Of a stretch of DNA of 64,000 nucleotides, positions 47,501 through 59,851 are shown in pieces (the first letter of the stretch is position 1; each line of letters begins with the position of its first letter). The stretch is taken from the NCBI RefSeq assembly GCF_001540865.1, contig NC_033625.1:13500494-13564493 (forward strand), written 5' to 3'. This DNA comes from Ananas comosus (lineage: Eukaryota > Streptophyta > Magnoliopsida > Poales > Bromeliaceae). A model generated the notes under the pieces. That model saw only the letters and a program-made list of their open reading frames with translations, was not told where the DNA came from and searched no databases. A program made the translations under genes and the position numbers.

Positions 47501-48837
47501 AACTGAACGGACTCGGCCTCAGCCTGCACGGTTCCAGGCGGCCGCAGGATGTTGCAGCGGCGGCCGGCGGCGCGCGGGGACGGCGGGGGACGCGCGCGCC
47601 GGGCTGCCGGAGGTCGCCGGGGCCGACAGGAGGGCGGCACGGCCGAGATAAGGCGTGAACGCCGAGTTCGAACCGGCTCGGTTTGGGCTGACCCGAGCTG
47701 GCCGCAGGAAGTAGGGGTGGCTCCGGCGGTGCTCGGGGGTGGCCGGGGCCGGCGGCGGAGGACGCCGGAGAGGCCAGAGGATGATGCTCCAAGGGATGAA
47801 AGAAGCTTCCATCGCAACTTTGGCCAAATCGGAGGAGAGGGTGGCCGAGAGAGCAAGAGAGGAGGTCGAGGTGGCTTTTCCGGCGGCCGGAGCAGCACGC
47901 CGGCGGCCGGGGCGTGCGCACGGGTTGGGCAGGGATGTACTGAGGCGGCTAGGGTTAGTTAGGTGAAAGTGGGCAGCCAAAAAGTCATGGGAAACCCTAG
48001 ATGCCCATTTTATACAAGGTGTCACTTTGCGAGGAACCCCTCCAAAGTCTAATATTTACAATCCAGCCCCCTGCCTGCATGTGGATTATGCGTATAGGTC
48101 CCTCGATGTTCGAATTTGCGCAAGACCACGCATAAAATATTGGACCTTTTCGCGAATAATCGATTTTGCCAACTTGACCTCTCAGCGGACTTTTCACGAT
48201 TCCCGAAGATCCGTCCGTCGGATTTTCGATCCGACTGAGCCATCGCATTCAGTACAACGGGGGCATCGAAACTACGATTTCGTTTCATCCAATTTGGTCA
48301 CGGATTCGCGACGGAACCCATCCGCTCTCTAATTAATCCATATATCGCACGTATACCAATGTGTAAACCCATTAAACCAACTTCGCATAGAAATTGACTT
48401 CCCTACCACTAGTAGGGACCCGAAACATTCTTCACCCTACTCCAGGTCACAAGCACGGAGCGCGAGAAGCTTTAGAATGCACAGAAAAGCAAAGAGCGAA
48501 AACCCTCTTTTCGGTAAAACTCCTTTTTCTCGAAAACCGTGCATTAGATCTGAAATCCGTCAGTGTCATTGGTTCCAGAACAGCTGAACCAATCAAAACG
48601 AGCTATTGGATCGCTATGAACGGAGTCCGATACATGCCGAAAGCCAACTCTACTCCGTTAGCTTCTCCGGAAAACCGGAGTTACTATTCACTTTAAGTGA
48701 AAACTAATAATCGCGTATCTTCTCCATTCTAGCTCATTTTTTTTTCAAAACTTGATGAGTGCTTATGTAATTAAATTACACACATAAACATCATCAACAG
48801 AGAGTTTAGTTGCACTGTAAAAATCTCTGTCCTTACA
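44537..48837 (-). mobile_element. Composite minus-strand LTR interrupting the RT
   Basis: The minus strand starts TGTAAGGACAGAG (48837) and ends CTCGGGGCGTGACA (44537). 45650-48837 is homologous to 25460-28886 and, inverted, to 36281-39900. 44537-45650 belongs to a different LTR family. The flanks TAAAG and GACTC are not a target duplication and RT does not resume on the right, so this is a rearranged junction rather than a clean solo LTR. Confidence 0.6.
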
Positions 48838-49300
48838 GACTCTACCATGCATATACCCCTCTTGGGCTCACGGGTTGACACCTGCAACCAGTTTTTTCGG
48901 AAAAGAACACCCTCTTGTAGTGGATCAGACCGCAAGTGTTCGTGAAATATGAACAAGTCTCGGGCAATTAATCAATGTTGATATGCTCAAAGGCCAACCG
49001 TCGGCAACCAGCCGACAATCACCACCCCTCGGGGCAAACCGACCAATAGATCATCAAACTGTAAGGAAGTACAAGAATCGACCACTCAGATCAACTAGGA
49101 TGGAACAATTCAACATCCTCTCAAATGTATGCAAGTACTGCTCAATGTCAGCTAACTGTATACTCAAGAACCGACTAATAGGTCACACGAATGTCATATC
49201 ATGTATCACTAAAATTCAAAACTACCGTCAGCCACTAGCCGACAATCCGACCCCTCAGGGTACACCGACCACAACGGTCGTTGAACGACAGAAGTCAAGG
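48838..49300 (-). mobile_element. LTR fragment (internal part of the same gypsy LTR family)
   Basis: Matches 26025-26350 and 45655-46100 ('gggctcacgggttg', 'gtggatcagaccgc', 'accgtcggcaaccagccgac', 'gaccactcagatcaacta'). It contains degenerate tandem units of the 'cgaccaaccaggtcac' type. Confidence 0.6.
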
Positions 49301-49655
49301 AACCGACCGAATAGGTCACAGATACGAGATACGACAACCGACCAATCAGGTCACGAAATAGATGCAAATAGATACGAGAGACATAATATGTACGCATTCC
49401 GACATATATAGGTAGGATGCTAGCTTATTCGACAATAATCCTAAATTTGTGAATCGATCCGTGACCTTCTTAGTTCCAAATCCTTAATCTATTTTGATAC
49501 TACTTGTTGGATTGTCGACGCTAATAACAATTCCAAAGGCTCGAGCAGTTCAAATGAGACAATAATTCACTTATTAGATTATATAAAAACGTACAGTGTA
49601 TGTATGGATCTCAATTGTGACTTAACCCAATCCAACTAGAATTGGTACCTGTCTA

Positions 49656-50000
49656 TGTGACACCCCAACTTCTTAGGGGATCATTCATTCTAGGACTACT
49701 CCCATACTAACAAGCTTAGAGGCCCCACCGAAAATGCTTAAGTCGGGTTAAGAGTTTTAGCCCTATTATATCTTATATATAGGACTAACTGGGGTTCACG
49801 TTCTCTCTCATTTAAATTTTGACGTTCTCATCAGGCTCAGACTCATAAGCATCAGGCGATGTGATCATGAGATTCGCCTTGCTAACCTTGTCATTCCAAC
49901 CCTGACTCAGTCGAGATTTATCTCACATTTTCAGCTGCTAATTGGCTCTGATACCAACTGTGACACCTAACTTCTCGAGGGGTCACCGCCTACCTATCAA
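49656..50000 (-). mobile_element. Cassandra-like TRIM element (partial)
   Basis: The 3' LTR is about 49656-49800, the internal region is only about 160 bp, and the primer-binding complement (TGGTATCAGAGC on minus) is at 49945-49956. A 5' LTR starts at 49959 but is lost after about 40 bp. The 5S-derived part of the LTR is decayed (GGGGATCATTCATTCTAGG). There is no coding capacity, as expected for a TRIM. Confidence 0.75.
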
Positions 50001-50709
50001 CAAATTTTTTTCTATTATTTTTTATGAATTTTCCAATTGCTAAAGTATAATTAAGAAATTAAAAACCGACCGAATAGGTCACAGATACGAGATACAACAA
50101 CCGACCAATCAGGTCACGAAATAGATGCAAATAGATACGAGAGACATAATATGTACGCATTCCGACATATATAGGTAGGATGCTAGCTTATTCGACAATA
50201 ATCCTAAATTTGTGAATCGATCCGTGACCTTCTTAGTTCCAAATCCTTAATCTATTTTGATACTACTTGTTGGATTGTCGACGCTAATAACAATTCCAAA
50301 GGCTCAAGCAGTTCAAATGAGACAACTAATTCACTAATTAGATTATATAGATACATACAGTGTGCAAGGATCTTAATTGTGACTTAATCCAATCCAGCTA
50401 GAATTGGTGCCTATCTATGTGACACCCCGAGTACTTCTCAGGGTATCATCTATTCTAGGACTACTTCCATACTAACAAGCTTAGAGGCCCCACCGAAAAT
50501 GCTTAAGTCGGGTTAAGAGTTTAACCCCTATTATATCTTATATATAGGACTAACTGGGGTTCACATTCTCTCTCCTTTAAATTTTGACGTTCTCATCAGG
50601 TTCAGACTCACAAGTATCAGGCGATGTGATCATGAAATTCTCCTTGCTAACCTTGTCATTCCAACCCTGACTCAGTCGAGATTTATCTCACATTTTCAGT
50701 TGCTAATTG

Positions 50710-50876
50710 TGTGAGACCCCAGATAGTCCTATATATGAGATATAATAGGGCTAAAACTCTTAACCCGGCTTAAGCATTTTGGGTGGTGGCAAGGCCCAAG
50801 AGGTTAAGAGAGTTAAGCGTGCTAGGACGGGAGTAATCCTAGGATGGGTGACCCCCTGGGAAGTTGGGGCGACACA
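50710..50876 (+). mobile_element. Cassandra-like solo LTR carrying 5S rRNA sequence
   Basis: This 167-bp LTR runs TGTGAGACCCC...GGGGCGACACA. A perfect 5-bp target duplication AATTG lies at 50705-50709 and 50877-50881. The first tandem unit lacks the insertion at the same point. It contains a well-preserved 3' two-thirds of 5S rRNA, the hallmark of Cassandra TRIM LTRs. Confidence 0.9.
50811..50853 (+). promoter_or_regulatory. 5S rRNA-type Pol III internal control region
   Basis: AGTTAAGCGTGCT (box A, 50811-50823) and AGGATGGGTGACC (box C, 50841-50853) match plant 5S rRNA exactly, with the intermediate element between them slightly altered. In Cassandra this region can recruit Pol III; activity here is not shown. 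Confidence 0.85.
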
Positions 50877-51109
50877 AATTGGCTCTGATACCAACTGTGA
50901 CGCCTGACTTCTCGAGGGGTCACCGCCTACCTATCAACAAATTTTTTTCTATTATTTTTTATGAATTTTCCAATTGCTAAAGTATAATTAAGAAATTAAA
51001 AACCGACCNCTCGAGGGGTCACCGCCTACCTATCAACAAATTTTTTTCTATTATTTTTTATGAATTTTCCAATTGCTAAAGTATAATTAAGAAATTAAAA
51101 ACCGGTGAA

Positions 51110-51410
51110 GTGTCATAACTCAAATAATTTGGGTTAAGAAGAAAAAATGACTCTTTTCGTTAATTATAATAATTTTAATCCTCAACAAGAAATTAGGTAT
51201 TAAATCAATTTTATTGAGAATGGAAGCTAATTTAATTTAATATTTTACTTGCTCTTAATTAGAACGCAACGCAAGAATTAAACCTAAATTATATATTACG
51301 TAAAATCAATTAAAAAGGTACAAATGTATGAGGACCCCCTCTACTACATGCAATTTTGAAACAAATACCCGGACTTTATTTCTTTCTATTATTGAGTTTT
51401 CACAGATCGA
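51110..51410. other. AT-rich intergenic DNA
   Basis: No gene, terminal repeat or motif recognised between the tandem TRIM units and the hAT MITE. Confidence 0.6.
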
Positions 51411-51418
51411 CTTTTAAC

Positions 51419-51973
51419 CATAGTTAGTTAATTCGCGAATTATTCGCGAATTATTGAAAATCTGAATAAAACGGTTCATATGCGATTTATTCCCAAAAAT
51501 TCGGAATAAAATGCGAATTTTTTGCTTAAATTTATTATTCGCGAATAATTCGCATATGCCGAACTATTCGGCCAAAATAATGCGCAAAGTTTTTTGGATA
51601 ACATGAATTATTGAAAAACTTTATAAACTTTCAAAATATGTGGATCATAAAAAAAATGGAAATGGAAATGACGATAAAATTTACTATTAATTGCTTTTTT
51701 ACTTGATCTACTTTATTTTGTAAATCTCTATTTTTATATTCTTAAGAATTTATAATTATATATGCTAGTAGCATAAATTAGAGAAAAAAGCTTAGTTTAA
51801 TAGCCAAATTTTTTATCCCGAATTTTTAATTGGTGAATATATAATTTTCGTATAGTAATTGGCGAATCCGTTTTTTAAACCGTATTTTTCAATGAATTTA
51901 AAAATTGAGATACGAATTTTGTTCGAATTATATCCGTATCGAATTTTTACCGAATCTGAATTAACTAACTATG
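51419..51973. mobile_element. hAT-type MITE
   Basis: The terminal inverted repeats are CATAGTTAGTTAATTCG and GAATTAACTAACTATG. The 8-bp flanks are CTTTTAAC (51411-51418) and CTTTCAAC (51974-51981), one mismatch, as in hAT insertions. Subterminal TTCGCGAATTATTCGCGAAT repeats are probable transposase-binding sites. It is 555 bp and non-coding. Confidence 0.8.
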
Positions 51974-52274
51974 CTTTCAACTAGGGACTTTTCAACTAAC
52001 AAGTAGAACAACTTAAATTAAAGCAGAGTTTTAGTGGTCTAGTTCGAAACGACCTATCTCCGTACACTTTTACAATTCAGATAGCATGTTTTGCCGATGA
52101 CTTTTTGAAAAGGACGTGAATGCTAAATTAAAAAAATTGGGGAGCTAAGTGAAATGATTGATGAAAATGCCACAAATATTAGAAAAATATATACAAAGCC
52201 AAAGAGTGCAAGCTACAGTGATGTTAACAACCCAACCATATATTATGCGTACTCATGAAACCTAATTAATACCN

Positions 52275-53727
52275 ATCTCTGGAGAGTGTCGGACTGAGTC
52301 GGAGTCAATTCTGCACGAATTGGATGCAGAATTGGACTCAACGCACTCAATTAAGCAAAACTGAAGTTTTGCCAGTTTCGGGTGCCCAGAACATTTTTAG
52401 GGTCGCCTAGAAACGAGTGTTGAATTTAACTGAAACTGGAAGCCAATTCGGATCCCATGTTCCGGGCGCCCAGATGTGGGTCTGGAAATTTGACATCGTG
52501 AATATCGCTTGCTTCGACGCGTGGCAGGCGGTAGGTGAGTTCCGTCAGAGCTGTTTACGGGCGCAGCACACCGCGGGCGGAGAGTTCGAGGAGCCCGTTT
52601 TTGTGCAGGTCGGATGTTCTGGTCGCCCAGAACATGGTTCCGGGCGCCCGGAAATGCCCGTTTCTGCAGGGACACTGGATTGCAGCTGTTTCTCTTGGGG
52701 CTTATCTTATCTCTCCAGCAGCCTATAAATACCTGGTATACGTCCCCATTCAGCTCTTTTACCTGTTTTTCACAGAGAACTTAGAATTTTCATCCCTAAT
52801 CCCTTCAATCTTTCCAAATTGCATCAATATCCACCTCTCCAAGAATTGCAAGGTGCTGATTCTGTAGTTCTTCAGCGACGACCTCCAGTGTTTTGGCTCG
52901 TGCGCGACGTAGGAAGGTCGAATTTCGACGAAATTTGGTTTGCTGGATTCTAGACTTCCAGAGGAATCTATGAAGCCCTGAATTGCAGATTTTGGTTGAG
53001 GTTAGCTTGGTCGAACTGAGGTTTTCCTCTACTGCTGTTGCTTTGGACAGAATTTGCCAATTTTTGAGTTTTCTTAGGGTGAACATGGGAAGCAGGGGCT
53101 TTGTGAAGCTGAGTCACTTTCCCTATCAACCAGTACTAGATTTGGAACCCTCTCCACCTGAATTGGAGATCATTAGGTGAGTTTTGACATTGGAATTGGA
53201 TAAATCCAAGCTTAAGGCTGAAATTGATGATTTTTATTGGATTTTTGGGTGAATTGTAAATCCAGATCTTGAGGGGCTTTGTTGCTGGTTTGGAGGTGTT
53301 TTCAGCAGTGTTGCTTGAGATCCGAGACCCTCTTGCTGCCAGGAATTGCACTAGAGGTGGGTGTATCATCGGTTTCGCTCCTAAGTGCATGTTTAGTTGA
53401 CGTGTATAGTTCGATTTTGTATGTCATGCTTTAATTCATAGATTAGCATTTTGGATATAATATGAATCTAAAAGCATGCTGAAATGAATGTTTATATTAT
53501 ACATGTTGGACCTGAAATTCGACTTAGGAGAAAACCTGCGTTTTAACCCGCCATATGCTTAAACTACCAGATTTAGCTCTAGGAGCCGAGATTCGATTGT
53601 ATCATTGCAGTATCAGTGCGATGGATACCTTGGGTAGTTTAGAAGGCATTTACGCTCGTGCTGGGATGCCGAGCTTATTTTTAGCAGAGTCTAGACTGTT
53701 TCGGGTCATTGGGTGCCGTTCGGGATA
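52275..53727 (+). mobile_element. Gypsy LTR, 5' part, with TATA box
   Basis: The right half matches the solo LTR family (for example 'catatgcttaaactacc', 'gatttagctctagg', 'acgctcgtgctgggatgc'). The U3 contains repeated 'gggcgcccaga' and a TATAAATA at 52724-52731. It begins at the n at 52274 and breaks at the n at 53728, well before the LTR end. Confidence 0.7.
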
Positions 53728-53728
53728 N

Positions 53729-55520
53729 AAAAAAGAAAAAAAAAAAGTAAACTTCAAATGCCATCATATAGTTTCATACTTTCTCACTTTAGTACATGTA
53801 GTTTAAATTGTATCAAGTTAGTGTTCTGTGGTTTTATTTTTCTCTTTTCGTCAGCTTCTCCGTTAATATTTTATTAAATTATATACAAAAAATTTCAGAT
53901 ATCCTACCTAGATATATTTATTGAATATTCACTTTCTTCCCCTTTAGTTTTAACTTTGTCACTGATTTAACAGAAAAAAATAGTGGAATCGATAATAAAA
54001 AGATAAAAATGAAACCACATGACACTAAATTGATAGACTTTAAATCTCAGGATACTAAACTGAGAAAGTGTGAAACGACATGAGAGTTTTTCCAAAAAAA
54101 AGTACATGAAACACCACACTGACTCCAATAGTAAACACCATGAGAAGAATACAGTATAAATACTATTAATAAGATATAATATTATTATTTGTGACAATAT
54201 ATATATTTATTTGAGTATGACTGGTACACTATCATTAGCACGGAGGCCTTCGTAGTAGCAAATTATTTTCACTGATACAGCTTCCAAATCGACGATCGGC
54301 TCTGTTGAACTTAATCTATACTATTGAAAGTATTTGCAAACTAAATTTTATAATTTTTCAACATCATCTACCTATTCAAACGAGTAGTCTAAATATAAAA
54401 ATTTTATAAAAAATGATGATAAAAAGGTTTAAAATTAAGATAAGAGATACTAACCTTACTCTAAATAGTGAAAAGAATTTTCTATAAAACTTTCATCTTA
54501 TTTTACATCGTTAAATTCAAAAGCACATCACATCGATCATTAAAATTGTCAATTTTGAAATCTTTTGCTCACTAGCCGAATAATGTCGAAAAATTATGAA
54601 ATTTAGTTTTCAAATACTTTCAGCAGTATAGATCAAGTTAAATGAAATCGACCGTCGATTTGTAAGTTGCATTATTGAAAATAACTAGGTAGCATGGAGG
54701 CCTCTATGCTACCAGTAGTATAGCAGCCTAACTCATTAGAGTCCGGCTGCTATATTATAGGTAGTAAAGAGGCCTCCGTGCTACTAATAGAAATGAAAAT
54801 AATAATTTTGACAAAATATTGTTATATTTCTCATAGGAATAAAAATAACAAAAATTTTATTAATAGTTCATACATTTTTTTAAAAAAATTCACTATACAA
54901 AATTTATTTATATTTTTTAAAAACAATTATATGTATTCATAAAAGAGCCAAAATAGTTATCATATTACATTATATTCATAGAAAAATATAAATTAAAAAA
55001 ATATATTTTTTAATGGAATGCATAATGGACTCACGTAGAACCTGCGTCCATGGCATATCCGCATCATACATTGGTCCGATATGAACACACGAAATTTATA
55101 GAAATGTCTATGATACATAACTATCTAATATTTTAAGTTATTTAATTTGAGTCAATTGATAATTCTTTAACTTTCAAGTTTTAATTGGTCGTTTATTTAT
55201 GCAGGTTTAAGTAGTATATTTTTTACAATTCTTGTAATTGTCAGTTTATTAAAGTAAACAATTAACATAATTTTGTACTGAGAACACCACTGGACAACTT
55301 AAATCAAATAAATTAAAAGTTTGAATATTTGAATTAAAATTTTTAAAGGTCAAATTAAAATGGTTCATGATTCACTTAATAAGTTCTCTATAACTTTAAT
55401 GAAATTGATAGAGGAAGAAAATATATAACAATGCATGGAGACCCCTCAACTATAGGCCAATTTGACATGGCCCATCATTTTTATTTAAGTGACATCGCTT
55501 TAACTTTTGATTTTTTGAAT
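53729..55520. other. AT-rich segment between two N joins
   Basis: Contains the MITE at 54212-54736 and otherwise no recognisable gene. It separates the left and right parts of what looks like one LTR. Confidence 0.5.
54212..54795. mobile_element. Long-TIR MITE plus adjoining partial copy
   Basis: The arms around 'agcacggaggccttcgta' (left) and 'agcatggaggcctctatgct' (right) are inverted repeats, and the internal halves are long imperfect inverted repeats as in the 540-bp family. From about 54737 a second partial terminus ('gagtccggctgctatatt') abuts it in opposite orientation. Confidence 0.6.
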
Positions 55521-55521
55521 N

Positions 55522-55858
55522 AGGTTTCGGCTGCTGCGCCTTCCGCGGATCAGGATCGAGATAAGGGCGTCCGACTGACAGAGCTAGAGGCACTCTACTG
55601 CAGGTAGTTGTTTTGATAGAGTTCATGTATATACCTACCTTTAACTCGCCAGTGCGAGTAGTTTTTGTATCCTGAATTTTGGTGTATGTATATGGGATTC
55701 GATTTGGTATTTCTTCTGTTTCTTCTAGCAGCTCTATACTACTGTTTGTAGTATTGTATGATTTACAGATACAGTTATCGCTTCGTATACAAGGAAAATT
55801 CCTTTGTATGCGGTGGATTTGTCGGCGGGCCCGAGGAACGTGTAATCCGGGGCGTGAC
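55522..55858 (+). mobile_element. Gypsy LTR, 3' end
   Basis: Starts mid-LTR ('ggctgctgcg') immediately after an n and runs to GGGGCGTGACA at 55858, collinear with 58630-58990. About 500 bp of LTR present in the intact solo copies is missing between 53727 and here. Confidence 0.75.
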
Positions 55859-57309
55859 ATCACGGCTCCGCCCAGCGCCCGCATCGCGCAGCGCCCGCGC
55901 CCGGCGCCGCGCCCACTCCTGCTCGCGGCTCCGCCCCCGCCAGCGCCAGCGCGCGCCCTCGCCCGCGCCTCGGCCTTCTCGCAACACGTATGCAGTTATT
56001 GAGGAATAATATATAGTTATAAATGAGTGTATTTAGGTGAATCTATTTGCATTATAGAGTTTTGGATCAGGTCCAAATCCACATAAGCCCATGAATGTGG
56101 CGTATCTAATGAAATCTATTCAATCTAAAAGTTTAAACATATTAAATTTGAATCTACTGGTATGTATTAATATTTTACTCTCTTATTTATTATCTGATGC
56201 GGAACCATTTGCAAATGAATTATTTGCTGTCCCCGTTTCAATCCATCATATATAGTTGACTTGATAGTTGTTAGTACCTAAAATCTCAAGTTCGATGTCT
56301 ACTTACTTACACATGCATTTCAAATTTGTTTTGCTAGTTACCCGAAAGCCACTAACCCGAGCCTCCATGCTTTATGTGATGCCGCAATAGTCCCACATCG
56401 GATGAGAATGATTTTGTAGTTCATGAAAATATAAGATAACCATAGACCCTAATAACAATAATAGAGCTAGTCCCACATCGGATAAAAATAAGTTTATGAT
56501 TAAAAATATAAGAAACCATTGATCCTAACAATAAAGATTCAGCTAAGCTATTTTGGGATCATTATATTTGGTGTATCATAGCCAGTTTATTGGCCGGAAG
56601 TGTGAAATGAGCTTAATGAGGACGTCGGAGCGTAAACAAAGAGGTATTGTGAATACTAATAATAATAACTAAGTTTAAAAATTTTGGGCCATTTATTTAG
56701 GCCCACTAAATTATTATTGTTGGTGGTTTGTGGGCGTCATACTTTAACTTGTGCTACTCGGAATCCATTTGAACATTTTGATTTCTAAATAGTTTAAATG
56801 GTTTAGATCATATTCAATGATACTGATCATTGATTTGAAAGCTCTATTAATTAAAAACAAATCGGTAATAAATCAATCCGATTACTATTGATAATATGTA
56901 TCTAATAAAGCTCGTAAATATATTATATCTGTGTGTAGTAGATGACAAACTTTCGAATTCATTGTTAAGGCGCAAATAAGAAATGGGCCACACATTTTTT
57001 ATATTGGCCAAATTCGATATTTATATCAAAATCGGCCTGGCCCAAATTTCATCATGAACACATCCATAGTCCAAGATCACTCTGTTTAGGGCTTGACCTT
57101 CTCGTCAGCCCAATCACACATAGAGCTTACGATCATCAGGTGATGTGAACTTATCTTATACTTCCGGCTAGTAAACAGGCTTCGATGCCAAAATATAACG
57201 TTCCGACCCTCTAGTAATAACAACTCGCTAGACCCAAACCGCAGGTGCAAGATGTTTAAGTTTAATTAGTTATTATTGTTAGGGATCATGGTTTCTTATA
57301 TGCGCAATC
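55859..57309. other. Intergenic DNA with TRIM-like remnants
   Basis: 55859-55990 is GC-rich low complexity (opposing Arg/Ala/Pro ORFs). 56379-56600 begins TGTGATGCCGCAATAGTCCC and repeats 'agtcccacatcgg' twice, as in TRIM LTRs. About 57060-57260 resembles the minus-strand internal region of the Cassandra-like elements ('atcaggtgatgtgaac'). No host gene was recognised. Confidence 0.4.
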
Positions 57310-57440
57310 ACAATCTCATTTCCATCAGATGTGGAGCAATTGGTGTCACAAGCGTACAAATTCTAAATGCTGTAGAATTGAGATACATCATAGCCATCAT
57401 TTACGTGCACTTAATACATGGGTGCATAGAAGAGCATGGC

Positions 57441-58990
57441 TGTAATATCCTTGGTTGAGTTGGTGGGGGGTATAATTATATATATATATATATATATATA
57501 TTTTATGGTTATCCACCCACCTACTCAACCAATATATATATCCATCTGAGACTTTAGAAAGAATTAATTATCTCGTTCATCTCTTTAGCTTGGTCCGTTG
57601 AGGTGGAGCTCGGGTGGAGTGCCGTTGGAGCTTGGATCGACGCCGACGTCGCCGCGGAGCCGTTCGAGCACGCGAGCATCTTAGTCGCTGCAAGGCCGGG
57701 CGAGGGTTCGATTCCACCATTTTCGATGTCGTACTGGATTGTGATTAGCGTTTGAGGTGGATTTATCATCGAAATCCTACTCCTATAGTATTGTTGGTCG
57801 ACATGTATCGTTAATATTACAAGTTGTTATTGTTTAACTCAAATTCAGGAGTAGCTATGTTTTAGACATATAAACTGAATTGGGAGTATGTTATTAGTTG
57901 TTATTAATCATACATGTGGGACTTGGATAAAACATAGGAAAAACCAGCGTTCGGGACCTGGCATATGTTGAACTACCTGATTTAGCCCTAGGGGCCGTTG
58001 TATTTTTATACTGTTGCAGTATCTTCATAGTGAGTATCCCAGATAGTTCAGATTTCAGTTACGCTCGTGCTGGGATGCTGAGCCGATTTTTACAGTAGTG
58101 TTTACAGTGTTCCGGATTAGTGGGTGCCGTAGTGGTTGATGGCGGACCCGGATTTGATCGTTCCGATATCAGATTGTGCCGAGGGCACGTGACTAGAGGT
58201 TGGTAGTACTATTAGACCTGTTTTCTTGACTTTAGCCTGTGAGAGTCTGATTGAGCTCGACAGAGATACGCTTGCATATTCTGTTGGGTCGCGCCGACGA
58301 GTGCCGCTCCGGAGTCTGGCTTTGTGCTTTTGCGTTGATGTCGCTAATTAGTTGCTATCCACAGGCTGTTTAGCATGGAGGTAGCGCGGCTTAGACAGGC
58401 GGGATAGGTGCGTACACAGTCCCTAATGAGATTGGGTCAGAATTGATAGTAGACACAGTGGGATAGTGTAGTGGCATGTAGCTGTGGATTTCTTTCCGGA
58501 TTTACCTTTTAGCCTTATTTTCTACTGTAGTCTTAGTGGGTGCGCCGATGATTTTGAGGGCGGTACCCACTGAGGACTACTTATTTTTACAGTAGTTCTC
58601 ACGCCCAGTTGTTACCCTGTATTTTGCAGAGCCTGTTGTTCCGGCTGCTGCGTCTTCAGAGGCTGATCGAGGCAAAGGCGTCGCGAGCTAGAGCCCTACC
58701 CGACGAATCGCCGTGCTAAAGGATCACCAGCTGCAGGTAGTAGTGTTTTTATTTTGAGCTTATGTATATACTGATTCTAGAACTCGCTGGACCGAGTGTT
58801 TTTGTACTTATTTGTTTGTATGTATATGAGATTTGTTCGTTCTACCTGCTTAGTTCTTTTTCGCTCTACACTATTATTTGTAGTATTGTATATTTTACAG
58901 AGACAGCTATCGCTTCGTATACAGAAAAATTTTTTTTGTATACGACGGATTTGTCAGCGTGCCGGGGAACGTGTAATCCGGGGCGTGACA
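57441..58990 (+). mobile_element. Solo gypsy LTR (copy A)
   Basis: This 1550-bp LTR runs TGTAATATCC...GGGGCGTGACA with a perfect 5-bp target duplication ATGGC (57436-57440 and 58991-58995). No internal region is present, so it arose by LTR-LTR recombination. It shares the 3' 1.3 kb with the LTR-like region ending at 42055. Confidence 0.9.
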
Positions 58991-58995
58991 ATGGC

Positions 58996-59717
58996 CAACA
59001 GATGAATTAGCAAAACGATTTGTGTACCTTTTGTGGCCGGAGATCATTTGGTATATTATGTGCATGGATGTACCAAAAGAATTATTCAGAAATTAAAAGA
59101 TGAGAGTCAGATGAGAGAGATTCAGAAAAAAAAGCTCGAGTTGAAACTATTCTACGGAGAAGAAGAGTCGATTGCAATTATTCTCATGCTTGTGGTTGTA
59201 ACTATTGCAAAATTTCACCAACTCGTATTAGAGCAAGTACTAGACTTTTTTTAGCAATTAGTACCAAAGCTGATTGCAAATTTTCAACAATTGGTATCAG
59301 AGCGTAGGAGTGGAAACGAGCCGAGCTTGAGTGAGCTTATCACAGCTAAAGCTTGATTTAAAATTAATTTTGAGCCTAAATTTAGGTTCAAGCTTGGTTT
59401 GAAATTAATTCGTTTGAAATTAATCCGAGCCCAGCTAGAGAGTTTAACTTCGAGTCGAGCAAGCTCGAGCCCTAAACGAGCCGTTTGAAATTTTTAATAT
59501 TATGCAATCTATAGTTTAACTTTTATAAAATATTATCTAAAATTTAATACAAAAAATGTCTAATATTTTAACATACAAAATGAATGTACGAAATATGATA
59601 TTATAATATTAAAAAAAAAATTAGGGAAAACAACTCTGTGAGCAAGTAAAAAAAAAAAAGAGCAATTAGAGTAGGGTTTTGCTTGTTTGGTTTTGTGGGC
59701 CCAATAGCACCTAAACT
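58996..59717. repeat. Dispersed repeat, copy 2 (see 20061)
   Basis: Same sequence as 20061-20800, with the 'DHLVYYVHGCTKRIIQKLKDES' reading frame slightly longer here but still closed by stops at 59255. Sequence from 'gagtggaaacgagccgagc' onward resembles an hAT-type MITE. Confidence 0.6.
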
Positions 59718-59851
59718 NACAATCTCATTTCCATCAGATGTGGAGCAATTGGAGTGTCACAAGCGTACAAATTCTAAATGCTGTAGAATTGAGATATATC
59801 ATAGCCATCATTTACGTGCGCTTAATACATGGGTGCATAGAAGAGCATGGC

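Larger units (their letters stand above)
50418..50940 (-). mobile_element. Second Cassandra-like TRIM (partial), hosting a solo LTR
   Basis: Its LTR is 50418-50575 and its primer-binding complement is at 50882-50893. A truncated 5' LTR begins at 50896. It is the duplicate of the element at 49656 within the 763-bp tandem unit. Confidence 0.75.
49301..51110. repeat. 763-bp tandem unit with an N join
   Basis: 49301-50063 is repeated from 50064 with high identity, the second unit carrying the extra LTR at 50710-50876. The end of the second unit (about 50912-51006) is repeated again after the n at 51009. The phrase 'aaaccgacc' recurs at each unit boundary. Confidence 0.85.

Noticed and set aside
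49301..50063. CRISPR-like or satellite array
   Set aside because: The repeat is two long units containing TRIM elements, without short regularly spaced repeats. The genome is clearly plant.
50710..50876. Genuine 5S rRNA gene
   Set aside because: Only the 3' part of 5S rRNA is present and it lies within LTR termini with a target duplication, so it is a Cassandra-like LTR rather than a 5S gene.
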